Positions 1 to 7,501 of a stretch of 64,000 bases of DNA are shown in pieces. The stretch's first letter is position 1; each line of letters begins with the position of its first letter. The DNA comes from Pelomonas sp047654805. GTDB taxonomy: Bacteria; Pseudomonadota; Gammaproteobacteria; Burkholderiales; Burkholderiaceae_C. Both the position numbers and the translations under genes were made by a program. The notes below the pieces were generated by a model. It was not told where the DNA came from. It did no database searches and saw only the letters and a list, made by a program, of their open reading frames with translations. Location of the stretch: positions 62,001-126,000 of the forward strand of contig NZ_JASGIV010000001.1 of NCBI RefSeq assembly GCF_047654805.1. Reading direction: 5' to 3'.

Positions 1-425
1 ATGTCGCCCTCGCTCGGCACTGGCGCTCGTTCGCTCAGTCGCGTTTTCAGGCGCTGGACAGTCTGCGCTAGCCTCTCGCCGGTCGCGGGCTTCAGCAGGT
101 AGTCGACGGCGGCGTGTTCGAAGGCCGCGACAGCATAGGCGTCGTAGGCCGTGATGAAGACGAACAGTGGCTCGGCCGACCCGTCGGGCCATTCGTCCGC
201 GACGGCCTCCGCCACCTCGATGCCGTTGCGGCCCGGCATCTTGATGTCCAGAAACATGATGTCCGGTGCATGCGTCAGCGCAAGCTCCGTGGCCTGCAGT
301 CCGTCCTCCGCCAGGCCGGCAATGTGCAGCTCGGGCCAGGCCTGTTCCAGCAGGCGGCGCAGTGTGCGGGCGAGGACTGGCTCGTCCTCGGCAATGACGG
401 CGCTGGGTGCGCGGGTAGTTGACAT
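1..425 (-). CDS. LytTR-family response regulator (3' part cut by window edge)
   Basis: Reading from the ATG at 425, the visible 141 residues form a complete CheY-like receiver domain. It has the acidic pair Glu13/Asp14, the phosphoacceptor Asp60 in a FLDIKMPGRNG motif, and a switch region ITAYDAYAV followed by the conserved Lys in LLKPAT. The next residues begin the linker to the output domain, which lies outside the window. The call as LytTR type rests on the receiver subtype and on the adjacent LytS/YehU-like kinase, whose stop lies 21 bases upstream, so the two form one kinase-then-regulator transcript on the minus strand. The output domain itself is not seen. Confidence 0.85.
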   Translation of the reverse strand, partial: MSTTRAPSAVIAEDEPVLARTLRRLLEQAWPELHIAGLAEDGLQATELALTHAPDIMFLDIKMPGRNGIEVAEAVADEWPDGSAEPLFVFITAYDAYAVAAFEHAAVDYLLKPATGERLAQTVQRLKTRLSERAPVPSEGD

Positions 426-446
426 GTCAATCTCCTCGGGGGCATG

Positions 447-1496
447 TCAGCCTGGGATGCGAATCGTGGCGTCGACACCTGAAGGTGCGCGCCGTTCCAG
501 GCGGAGCTCCGCCGCTTGGCCATAGGTCACGCGCAGCCGGTCGCGCACATGCTGCAGGCCGTAGCTGGTGCTGCCCGACCCAGCGGGGGCCATGTCGCCA
601 TCCGCGGCCAGGCCTAGGCCGCTGTCGCGCACGCGCAGTTCGATGAACCCGTCACGCAGCAGCGCTTGCACATCGATGCTGCCGCCTCCGATCTTGGGCT
701 CCAGGCCGTGCTTGATGGCGTTCTCGACCAGGGGCTGCAGCAGCATGGGCGGCACGAGCACACCCTCAAGCATTTGGGGCAGGCTGAGTCGGTAGCTCAG
801 GCGCGCGCCCATGCGCAGTGCCATGATGTCCAGGTAGGCGCGCACTTGGGCGAATTCGCGGCTCAGCGCCACGGCGTCGGTCTGCGAGGCGATCAAGGTG
901 CTGCGCAGGTAGATGATGAGCTGGTCGATCATCGTCTCGGCCCGGCCTACGTCTTCGCGCACTAGCGAGCGCACGTTGGCTAGCGTGTTGAACAGCATGT
1001 GCGGCTCTAGCTGTGTGCGCAGCAGGCGCAGCTGGGACTCGACGGCCAGGCGCTGTGCCTCGGCACGCTGTGCCGCTTCCGACGCCAACTGCTCGCGGGT
1101 GGCGTAGTAGTGCAGGCCGAACCCGCCCACGAGGATGGTGAAGAGGATGGGGATGAAGCTGATGGCCCGGTGACCAACCATTTGCATGGGCTCGCCCAGC
1201 AGCAGGAAGGCGATCTGGTGGCCGATGAAGTAGCCCGCGGGTATGGCGATGAGGCCCGTCAGCAGCCAGCGCCAGGTCGGCTTGAAGCGGGAGAAATGCT
1301 GGGCGCGGCGCAGCAGCATCGCTACGACGACCATGGTCAGGCCAACGCACTCGGAGAACGTCAGCAGCCTGGGAAGGGTCTCGATGCCAGGCACGACGAG
1401 GAACAGCAGGACAGCGGCGACCGCCCACAGGGCTGCGGCGATCAGCAGGACTTGCAGCAGGCCGCGGGGTGGGGCCGTTTGGGCGGAAGGCGTCAT
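447..1496 (-). CDS. LytS/YehU-type sensor histidine kinase
   Basis: A 349-residue membrane sensor kinase. Four hydrophobic segments lie at about residues 14-36, 45-63, 77-97 and 112-131. A short coiled linker follows, then the His_kinase core with the phosphoacceptor His166 in LEPHMLFNTL. The N-box is at about 258-263 (ENAIKHG) and the DSGLGL G-box at about 291-296. The frame stays open upstream to 2255, but the ATG at 1496 gives the natural N-terminus just before the first membrane helix; the upstream extension is arginine/proline-rich and overlaps the metallothionein gene. The kinase precedes its response regulator in the same operon. The stimulus cannot be told from sequence. Confidence 0.88.
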   Translation of the reverse strand: MTPSAQTAPPRGLLQVLLIAAALWAVAAVLLFLVVPGIETLPRLLTFSECVGLTMVVVAMLLRRAQHFSRFKPTWRWLLTGLIAIPAGYFIGHQIAFLLLGEPMQMVGHRAISFIPILFTILVGGFGLHYYATREQLASEAAQRAEAQRLAVESQLRLLRTQLEPHMLFNTLANVRSLVREDVGRAETMIDQLIIYLRSTLIASQTDAVALSREFAQVRAYLDIMALRMGARLSYRLSLPQMLEGVLVPPMLLQPLVENAIKHGLEPKIGGGSIDVQALLRDGFIELRVRDSGLGLAADGDMAPAGSGSTSYGLQHVRDRLRVTYGQAAELRLERRAPSGVDATIRIPG

Positions 1497-1566
1497 GGCG
1501 CGCGGGGGGCAGGGAAGGGGCTGGCAACGGCGAAGCACTCTAAGGCCGGGTGGCGGATACGCCAAT

Positions 1567-1611
1567 CGAGTCGACGAGGGGGCGTCGACTCGAGAGCCGG
1601 GCGCCCGGCTC
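1567..1611 (-). terminator. Two adjacent strong hairpins after the metallothionein gene
   Basis: A perfect 18-base palindrome (1594-1611) overlaps the metallothionein stop codon. It is followed on the minus strand by a perfect 10-bp inverted repeat, 1567-1576 with 1583-1592, around a 6-base loop. There is no U-run, so if this is a terminator it is not a canonical intrinsic one. It may instead insulate or stabilise the short upstream mRNA. Confidence 0.4.
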
Positions 1612-1762
1612 AGGACTTGGGACAGGCGCAGGTTGGGCCGCAGCGGCACTGCAGTCCGCAGGCGCACGACGGCTGTGCCGCCTTGTCCTGGCAGCCGCAC
1701 TTGCACCCCACGCCAGGGCAGAGGTCGCAACGACAGGTCTGAGGATTCGGGGTGGAATTCAT
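1610..1762 (-). CDS. Metallothionein-like cysteine-rich peptide
   Basis: Fifty residues containing twelve cysteines, mostly as CxC and CxxC pairs (TCRCDLC, CKCGC, SCACG, CRCG, TCACP) and no predicted secondary structure core. This composition is that of small bacterial metallothionein-like peptides, which bind Cu, Zn or Cd in the cytoplasm. Two in-frame ATGs lie at 1768 and 1762. A GGAG at the ideal distance from the second favours 1762. The peptide is read divergently from the DUF3703 gene across a gene-free stretch of about 330 bases. The metal bound is not known from sequence, and the family assignment rests on cysteine spacing alone. Confidence 0.7.
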   Translation of the reverse strand: MNSTPNPQTCRCDLCPGVGCKCGCQDKAAQPSCACGLQCRCGPTCACPKS

Positions 1763-1768
1763 GGTCAT

Positions 1769-2096
1769 CTCCGGGGTTGATCGCCGACAGGATGTCGTCG
1801 GCGGGCCGACTGTGCCGGGTGGCCTGGCGCCGTCGGCAGCGCTTTGCGACGAGCGGTGGTTCCCAGTGCGGCAAGGGGCCGCGCAGCCTACCGAATCGCA
1901 TCGACCGCGCGGATGGCAGCCGACACCGCGGGCCTGGACTGCGCCGGAGTACGGGTTTCCGTTCGGTCGGTGCAAACGACCGCCGCGGGACGCTTTCCGA
2001 CCGCACGTCGCGGCGCGCTGTCATGCGCGGTGGCACATCCCCACAGTCCGCTTCCGGCAAGTTCCCACCGCCCCATCTTTCACTCAGGAGTACCAG
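1769..2096. other. Divergent intergenic region, no gene recognised
   Basis: A 328-base region separates the metallothionein-like gene (leftward) from the DUF3703 gene (rightward). Short open frames cross it in several phases, but none has a plausible start with ribosome binding site or a recognisable product. Both promoters should lie here. I could not pick out a MerR- or CueR-type dyad with a 19-20 base spacer by eye. Confidence 0.5.
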
Positions 2097-2456
2097 ATGA
2101 CTTCCTTTGCCCGGCGCATACGCCTTCCCGTCTCGAACGAACTTGACGCTGCGCGATTCCACGAGGCGCTTGGCGCACCCATCAACGCCTTCCGGCATCT
2201 CGAACGGGCCCATGTCCTGGGCCAGGCCAGTACTCGCGAGCATGTCCGCGTGCATGTCGCCATGCTTGCCTGGGCGCTGCGGCAGCGTCGTGCGGGCGAG
2301 GTGTTGAGCCAGCTTTGGCGCATCGTTGCCGCGGTGCTGCTGACGCCCTGGGGGGCCGTGCCGCCCGGCAACACGGGCGGCTCCGACGTGCCGAGCTGGA
2401 AACCCCTACCCATTCCCGCCGACCTGCAGCGCGTCATCGACGCGACCCGCGCCTAG
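2097..2456 (+). CDS. DUF3703 family protein
   Basis: A 119-residue protein. Its N-terminal helices (about residues 15-60) carry the family pattern of an ordered Glu-Arg-Ala-His-x-x-Gly-Gln stretch. It ends with the characteristic PPGNTGGSDVPSWKPLPIP segment (about 91-110) that marks DUF3703 proteins. The family is often found beside copper and other heavy-metal resistance genes, but its biochemical role is unknown. An AGGAG at 2086-2090 sets the start at 2097. Its divergent position opposite a metallothionein-like gene fits a metal-related role; that role is inference from context only. Confidence 0.75.
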   Translation: MTSFARRIRLPVSNELDAARFHEALGAPINAFRHLERAHVLGQASTREHVRVHVAMLAWALRQRRAGEVLSQLWRIVAAVLLTPWGAVPPGNTGGSDVPSWKPLPIPADLQRVIDATRA

Positions 2457-2499
2457 GCCGCGCAAGCGGTCCAGTCCAACCCCTTAGAGCACGCAATCC

Positions 2500-2955
2500 A
2501 TGTTCACACGAATCCTCTTTGCCTCCACTCTGACAGCCGCGACCTTCGCTGCTGTCGTGTTGCTGTCCGGCTGCAGCACACCGCCCGCCGACCTTGACTA
2601 CTCGCTGAAGCATCGCAGCGCAGATGGCCGCTTTGTCGTTGAGATGATCCCGCCCGGGCAGGGGCCTGCCATCGGCCAAATCCACAGCTGGACGGTGAAG
2701 CTGGCCGGCAGTGACGGTTCGCCGGTGAGCGGTGCGCGTATCGCCGTCGACGGTGGCATGCCTCAGCACGGCCACGGGCTGCCTACTAAGCCGCGGGTGA
2801 CCCGGGAGCTGGCATCCGGTAGCTATCTCATCGAAGGTATGAAGTTCAGCATGACCGGTTGGTGGAACCTGCGTCTGGACATCGACGCCGCCGGCGCACG
2901 CGACAAGGCAGTGTTCAACCTGGCGATGGCCGACGATGGCCTGAAGCGCCCATGA
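2500..2955 (+). CDS. FixH/YtkA-like exported lipoprotein
   Basis: A 151-residue protein with a lipoprotein signal peptide ending in VLLSGC, so lipidation is expected at Cys25. The rest is an immunoglobulin-like YtkA/FixH-type domain with the segment GGMPQHGHGLPT in the middle and GMKFSMTGWWNLRLDI near residues 120-135, both typical of this fold. YtkA-like domains occur beside copper-handling and cytochrome genes. The stop overlaps the start of the downstream dihaem peroxidase gene by four bases (ATGA), so the two are translationally coupled and probably act together in the periplasm. Specific function unknown. Confidence 0.75.
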   Translation: MFTRILFASTLTAATFAAVVLLSGCSTPPADLDYSLKHRSADGRFVVEMIPPGQGPAIGQIHSWTVKLAGSDGSPVSGARIAVDGGMPQHGHGLPTKPRVTRELASGSYLIEGMKFSMTGWWNLRLDIDAAGARDKAVFNLAMADDGLKRP

Positions 2956-4268
2956 TGCTGGAGCGTCTCTCCAGCTGGTATCCGCTGCGCAGCCGCCGCT
3001 GGACCGCCCTCACCCTGGCCGCGCTGTTGCCGGCGCTGGCGGGCGTCTGCGCAAACGGCGCCCGCGATGAGGGATGGTCTGCCGTAGAACTCGCCACGCT
3101 GGCGTCGATGCGGCTGGATCGGCTGGGCGCAGTGCCTCCTGACCCCGGCAACGCAGTGGCTGATCTTCCCGAGGCCGCTGGGCTGGGCCGGACGCTGTTC
3201 TTCGACACTAGGTTCTCGCGTGATGGTCGAGTGTCCTGTGCCAGTTGCCATGACCCCAGGAAACAGTTCCAGGACGGACGTCCGGTCGGGCTAGGCATCG
3301 GCGAGGGCGTGCGCCGTACTATGCCCATCGCGAACGCGGCCCACAGCCCCTGGCTGTTCTGGGACGGGCGCAAGGATAGTCTCTGGTCGCAGGCGCTGGG
3401 GCCACTGGAGGACGGCGCCGAGCATGGCAGCAACCGTACGCGCATCGCTCAGCAGCTACTCGCCCATCATCGGGAGCAGTACGAGCAGGTGTTCGGTGCA
3501 TTCCCGCCGCTGACGGGCCTTCCCGAGGATGCCGGCCCCGCCGGCACGCCGGAGCAGCGGCAGGCGTGGGAGCGCATGAGCGAGGTGCAACGCGACGCGG
3601 TGAATCGGGTATTCGCCAATCTGGGCAAGGCCGTGGCGGCCTATGAGCGGACGGTGGTCTCCAGTCCTTCCCGCTTCGACCGATATGTTCGTGCCGTCGA
3701 AGCCGGCGACGCCGCTGGCCGCCAATGGCTGGCGTTGGACGAGGTGCGTGGCTTGCGGCTGTTCATCGGCAAGGCCCAGTGCGCGACCTGCCACAACGGC
3801 CCGCTGTTCAGTGACCAGCATTTCCACAACACCGGTGTGCCGCCGCGGCTGTCGGGAGCGCCCGACCGGGGCCGTGCAAGCGCCATCGCCCGCGTGCAGG
3901 CGGACGAGTTCAACTGCCTGGGCCGCTACAGCGATGCTGATGCGCAAGCTTGCGGTGAGCTGAGTTTCATCGCTGCCGACGATCCTGGCATGGAAGCCGC
4001 GTTCAGGACTCCCAGCCTACGCAACGTGGCGCTGCGCGCACCCTATATGCACGGCGGCCAACTGACGACGCTGGATGAGGTCGTGGCGCATTACCGGCGC
4101 TCGCCGCCCGCCGTGGCGGGCGTCAGCGAACTGGCACCAGGTGGTAAAGCCCGGGCCGGACGCCTGGCCATCCGTCTGGACGAGGAGGAGTCGCGGCAGA
4201 TAGTCGCCTTCCTGCGCAGTCTGTCGGACGCCGTCGATGAACGTCCGTCAGGGAGGCCCGCGCCATGA
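2952..4268 (+). CDS. MauG-type dihaem cytochrome c peroxidase
   Basis: A 438-residue periplasmic protein with an N-terminal hydrophobic export signal (about 17-35). It has two c-type haem-binding motifs, CASCH (96-100) and CATCH (277-281), with a methionine in APYMHGG near residue 373 as candidate axial ligand. The spacing of about 180 residues between the haem sites and the overall length match bacterial cytochrome c peroxidases and MauG-like enzymes, which reduce hydrogen peroxide or perform radical oxidations. The ATG at 2952 overlaps the preceding lipoprotein stop. The downstream GNAT gene overlaps by four bases, giving a three-gene operon. Whether it is a true peroxidase or a MauG-like modifying enzyme cannot be settled here. 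Confidence 0.9.
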   Translation: MMLERLSSWYPLRSRRWTALTLAALLPALAGVCANGARDEGWSAVELATLASMRLDRLGAVPPDPGNAVADLPEAAGLGRTLFFDTRFSRDGRVSCASCHDPRKQFQDGRPVGLGIGEGVRRTMPIANAAHSPWLFWDGRKDSLWSQALGPLEDGAEHGSNRTRIAQQLLAHHREQYEQVFGAFPPLTGLPEDAGPAGTPEQRQAWERMSEVQRDAVNRVFANLGKAVAAYERTVVSSPSRFDRYVRAVEAGDAAGRQWLALDEVRGLRLFIGKAQCATCHNGPLFSDQHFHNTGVPPRLSGAPDRGRASAIARVQADEFNCLGRYSDADAQACGELSFIAADDPGMEAAFRTPSLRNVALRAPYMHGGQLTTLDEVVAHYRRSPPAVAGVSELAPGGKARAGRLAIRLDEEESRQIVAFLRSLSDAVDERPSGRPAP

Positions 4269-4750
4269 AGTCGACGACACCTCGGCGGCCCGCGCAAGTG
4301 GCCATCTGCCGACCGGCCACGATCGACGACTTGCCCGAGCTGCTGTGCATGATGCAGGAGCTGGCTCACCATGAGGGCGACGCGGCCGAACTGTTGACCG
4401 ATGCGACTGCGCTGGCGCAGGCCGGCTTTGGCGAGTCCCTCCGTTTCGGGGCAGTGCTGGGCGAGGTCGATGGCGCCCTGGCGGGCTTCGTCAGCTACAC
4501 CTGGACCTATTCCGTTTGGCGCGACGCTAAGCTCATGAACCTCGACGACGTCTATGTGCGGGCAGGCTATCGCAACGGCGGTATTGGCGAAGCCCTGATG
4601 CAGCATGTGCGAAGCGTGGCGCGGGCGGCTGGTGCCTCGCGCCTGCGCTGGGAGGCCAAGCCGCACAACAACGGCGCCATCCGCTTCTATGAGCGGCTGG
4701 GTGCTCCGATGCGGCTCAAGAGCGTGTTCTTCTGGCCCGTCAGGCCCTGA
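4265..4750 (+). CDS. GNAT family N-acetyltransferase
   Basis: A 161-residue single-domain acyltransferase. Motif A, including VRAGYRNGGIGEALM (about 98-112), forms the acetyl-CoA pyrophosphate loop. Later it has LRWEAKPHNNGAIRFYERLGA, the conserved C-terminal signature of the fold. It starts inside the stop codon of the peroxidase gene (ATGA) and so is co-translated with it. Substrate is unknown; diamine or aminoglycoside-like amines are possible from family membership only. Confidence 0.85.
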   Translation: MKSTTPRRPAQVAICRPATIDDLPELLCMMQELAHHEGDAAELLTDATALAQAGFGESLRFGAVLGEVDGALAGFVSYTWTYSVWRDAKLMNLDDVYVRAGYRNGGIGEALMQHVRSVARAAGASRLRWEAKPHNNGAIRFYERLGAPMRLKSVFFWPVRP

Positions 4751-4827
4751 CAGAAGTGGACCGGGCGGTCCGAATCCCGCTCGGTCCACGTCGGCGGCTA
4801 TAAAGCCGGGATGAGGAATTCCACCCG

Positions 4828-5556
4828 GTGCAGCAGACGATGAGCGACGTATTCCATGACCGGCAGGCCCGCGGCTGGTCCAAGACGGGCTGGCTGCAGG
4901 CGCACTACACGTTCTCCTTCGGCTCGTTCAACGACCCGACGCGCATGGGCTTCCGTGCCCTGCGGGTGATCAACGAGGACATCGTTGCCGGCGGCTCGGG
5001 TTTCTCCGAGCATGCCCACGACCACTTCGAGATCCTGACGTTCATGCTGTCTGGAGAACTGGAGCATCAGGATTCGGCAGGCCATCGGGGACTTCTGAAA
5101 GCAGGGGATGTGCAGCTCATCAGCGCAGGCACCGGTGTCAGGCATTCGGAGCGCAACCCGGCCGCCGAGTCGCCGACGCATCTGTTCCAGATCTGGCTGC
5201 ACGGCAACGCTGACGAGCTACCGCCGCGCTATCAGTTGCTGCAAGGAGCTCTACGGGCGACGCAGGGCCCGCGTCTGGTCGCGAGTGCGGTGGAGCAGCC
5301 CGGCGTGCTGCAGCTGCGTGCGCCGGTGAACATCTGGGCCGTGGCGGCGCAGCCTGGCGATCGCTGCGCACACGACATCCCGGGCGACCGCTACGGCTGG
5401 TTGCAAATCCTCGAAGGCGTCGTGCTGGCCGAGGTGGACGGCGAGCCGCAGCCGCTGGAGCTACGGGGCGGAGATGGGCTGCAGCTGTCGACGGTCAGGC
5501 AGGTGGCCGTGGTGGCGCGCACGGAGGCGCGATGGATCTGGTTCGACTTGCCTTAG
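4828..5556 (+). CDS. Pirin family protein (YhhW-like bicupin)
   Basis: A 242-residue bicupin. The N-terminal cupin shows the pirin signature: HTFSFG-type opening (here HYTFSFGSF), then FSEHAHDHFEILTFMLSGELEHQDS with His/Glu metal ligands near residues 57-63 and 101-105 (GTGVRHSERN). E. coli YhhW has quercetin 2,3-dioxygenase activity in vitro, but the physiological role of the family is uncertain. The GTG at 4828 has a GAGGA ten bases upstream. An ATG at 4840 is also in frame but lacks a ribosome binding site, so the GTG is preferred. It stands alone between the peroxidase operon and a peptidase gene. Confidence 0.88.
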   Translation: MQQTMSDVFHDRQARGWSKTGWLQAHYTFSFGSFNDPTRMGFRALRVINEDIVAGGSGFSEHAHDHFEILTFMLSGELEHQDSAGHRGLLKAGDVQLISAGTGVRHSERNPAAESPTHLFQIWLHGNADELPPRYQLLQGALRATQGPRLVASAVEQPGVLQLRAPVNIWAVAAQPGDRCAHDIPGDRYGWLQILEGVVLAEVDGEPQPLELRGGDGLQLSTVRQVAVVARTEARWIWFDLP

Positions 5557-5645
5557 GTCAACGCGCACCGAACTGAGCCGCCGTCAGGGTGGGCTTGAAC
5601 GATGGTGGCCACTGACAAGATCATGCAGGCAAGGGTGTACAGGAA

Positions 5646-7010
5646 ATGAGGGAACGTTCGGTGACCGTCGCGCTTGTGTCGAGCGCGTTGATCGGGCTGG
5701 CCGGGATCTGGCAGCCGGCAGCTGCGGATCAGGTCTCGCGCGGGGCAGCATCGGAGCTTGGCCTCGACGCCTCGGTCCGGCGAAATGTCGTGGATGAAGC
5801 GGCCAAGCGCATGACGCAGGAGTACGTCTTTCCGGACGTCGGCCGCCGCGCGGCGACTGTCCTCTCCAGGAATCTGGCCGCGGGCGAGTACGACGCGATC
5901 ACGGACGCCGATGCCCTTGCCCGGCGATTGACGGAGGATCTGGCCGCCGTAACGCGTGACAAGCACCTGCGGGTGCGGGGCACCGAGCGGCGCCGGGATC
6001 CACCGAAGCGAGGCGAGGTGCCGCCGCGCAGCGAGGCCGGCTTCACCCGCGTCGACGTACTCCGGCAGAACATCGGCTACGTGGACCTCAACGGGTTTGT
6101 GCCCAAGGACCTGTTCAAGCCGACGGCGGACAAAGTCATGCGGCTGCTTGCCGGGACTGATGCCCTGATCCTCGATCTGCGCGGCAATGGAGGTGGCGCG
6201 CCAGGGGCGGTTTCGTATCTCGTGAGCTTCTTCGTCGACCCGCAGACGCCGACGCATGTCAACGACCTGCTGTGGCGCAGGCCCGGCACCGACGAATACC
6301 GGCGGGATGTGTTCCAAACCGAGGCGGTTCAGTTCAGCTACCTGGCCAAGCCCGTGGTGCTCCTCATCGGACCGCAGACCTTCTCCGGCGGGGAGGAATT
6401 CGCCTACGACATGCGTAGCCTGAAGCTGGCGACGCTTGTAGGGGAAGTGACAGGCGGCGGCGCCAACCCGGGCGGCGTGAAGCCGCTTCCTGCGGGGCTG
6501 TCCATGTTCCTGCCGACCGGCACGGCGGTGAATCCGATCACGCATACCAACTGGGAGGGCCGAGGTGTCGAGCCTGACGTTCCCGCGCCTTCGGCCGAGG
6601 CTTTCGCGCGGGCCTATGCGATCGCCCTCAAGGCCGCCGGAAAGGAGCTGCCACCCGCCGACGCGCCTTCCGGCCCTGACGGCGTGGCCGAGCGGCGCCT
6701 GCTCGTCCCGCGCTCGACGGCCCAGCCAGGCAGTGAGGCCGCACTCCGGCGCAGCATTGCCGAGCTGCAGGCGGGCGCACCCAGGTACGACCTGCTCAGT
6801 CCCGCAATGGCGGAGTTGACGCGCGGGCAGTTGCCACAGATTCACTCGGACATCGCTGCGCTGGGGCCGCTGCAGAGCGTGACGTTCGTCGAAGTCGGGC
6901 GAATTGGAGAAACCATCTACGACGTGAAGTTCGCCAAAGCTGAATGGCGCTGGTCCCTTCTGCTGGACGAAGATGGCAAGACCATCATGGCCGGGTTTCG
7001 TCCGAAGTAG
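5646..7010 (+). CDS. S41 family (C-terminal-processing/IRBP-like) peptidase
   Basis: A 454-residue protein with a signal peptide (cleavage near AAADQ, residue 28), an N-terminal helical region, and the peptidase S41 core. LILDLRGNGGG (about 174-184) is the oxyanion-loop segment. IGPQTFSGGEEFAYDM (about 241-256) carries the candidate catalytic Ser247, and GEVTGGGANPGG follows. No PDZ domain is evident between the N-terminal helices and the core, unlike Prc/CtpA, so it resembles IRBP/tricorn-like secreted S41 enzymes. It probably acts in the periplasm or is secreted; substrate unknown. Confidence 0.88.
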   Translation: MRERSVTVALVSSALIGLAGIWQPAAADQVSRGAASELGLDASVRRNVVDEAAKRMTQEYVFPDVGRRAATVLSRNLAAGEYDAITDADALARRLTEDLAAVTRDKHLRVRGTERRRDPPKRGEVPPRSEAGFTRVDVLRQNIGYVDLNGFVPKDLFKPTADKVMRLLAGTDALILDLRGNGGGAPGAVSYLVSFFVDPQTPTHVNDLLWRRPGTDEYRRDVFQTEAVQFSYLAKPVVLLIGPQTFSGGEEFAYDMRSLKLATLVGEVTGGGANPGGVKPLPAGLSMFLPTGTAVNPITHTNWEGRGVEPDVPAPSAEAFARAYAIALKAAGKELPPADAPSGPDGVAERRLLVPRSTAQPGSEAALRRSIAELQAGAPRYDLLSPAMAELTRGQLPQIHSDIAALGPLQSVTFVEVGRIGETIYDVKFAKAEWRWSLLLDEDGKTIMAGFRPK

Positions 7011-7042
7011 ATGCAACGTACCTTGCCTTGAAAGACAGCTTC

Positions 7043-7396
7043 ATGTCGCGTCTGCCCCTGCTGTCCATGCTTGCGATGCTCCTTTGCGCAGGTTGTGCCA
7101 CGCCGGCGCCGCGGCTTCCCGTCGCGCCCGAGCCCCCCATGGGCCTTGGCTATTGGAATGACGATTGCCGCGCCTTGGGGCAGATGACGTATACGAAGCG
7201 CGAAGGCGATCGGCCACCCTATGGATGGACTCTGCTTCGGTTCGATGTTTCGCGAGGTGTCGTGACGAAGGTGGAAGTCCTGGATTCGAGTCCCAAGGGA
7301 GCCTTCGATGACGCTGCCCGAGCCGTGTACAGCAACGTGCGCTTTGCCTCTTCGGGCTCGGCCATGAACTGCACCGTCAGCCACAAGTGGGAATGA
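7043..7396 (+). CDS. Small lipoprotein with TonB C-terminal-like domain
   Basis: A 117-residue protein with a lipoprotein signal ending in LCAGC (Cys17). A domain of about 80 residues follows, whose segment FDVSRGVVTKVEVLDSSP and later FDDAARAVYSNVRF resembles the TonB C-terminal fold (strand-turn-strand, then the A-x-x-A-v-x-x-w/v-r-f pattern). It lacks a proline-rich periplasmic spacer or an N-terminal membrane helix, so it is not a functional TonB energy transducer. It sits 32 bases after the S41 peptidase and may share its transcript. Function unknown. Confidence 0.6.
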   Translation: MSRLPLLSMLAMLLCAGCATPAPRLPVAPEPPMGLGYWNDDCRALGQMTYTKREGDRPPYGWTLLRFDVSRGVVTKVEVLDSSPKGAFDDAARAVYSNVRFASSGSAMNCTVSHKWE

Positions 7397-7458
7397 CTGC
7401 ATTCGACGCGGGATGACACATCGGCCCCCAGTCGGCGCTCAACGACTGGATGGCGATC

Positions 7459-7496
7459 GGTGGGGTGACCAGCCCGAACGGGCCGACCACCCCACC
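7459..7496 (-). terminator. Nested inverted repeat after the EF-G paralogue
   Basis: GGTGGGGTG (7459-7467) pairs perfectly with CACCCCACC (7488-7496) and encloses a smaller GCCC/GGGC hairpin. It starts five bases past the stop of the leftward EF-G gene and could end that transcript or the convergent lipoprotein transcript. There is no U-run, so this is a weak terminator call. Confidence 0.4.
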
Positions 7497-7501
7497 GCCG
7501 C

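Noticed and set aside
447..2255. A 602-residue reading frame covering the kinase and its upstream region
   Set aside because: The extra N-terminal 250 residues are Arg/Pro-rich, overlap the cysteine-rich gene and lack homology; the ATG at 1496 gives a normal kinase.
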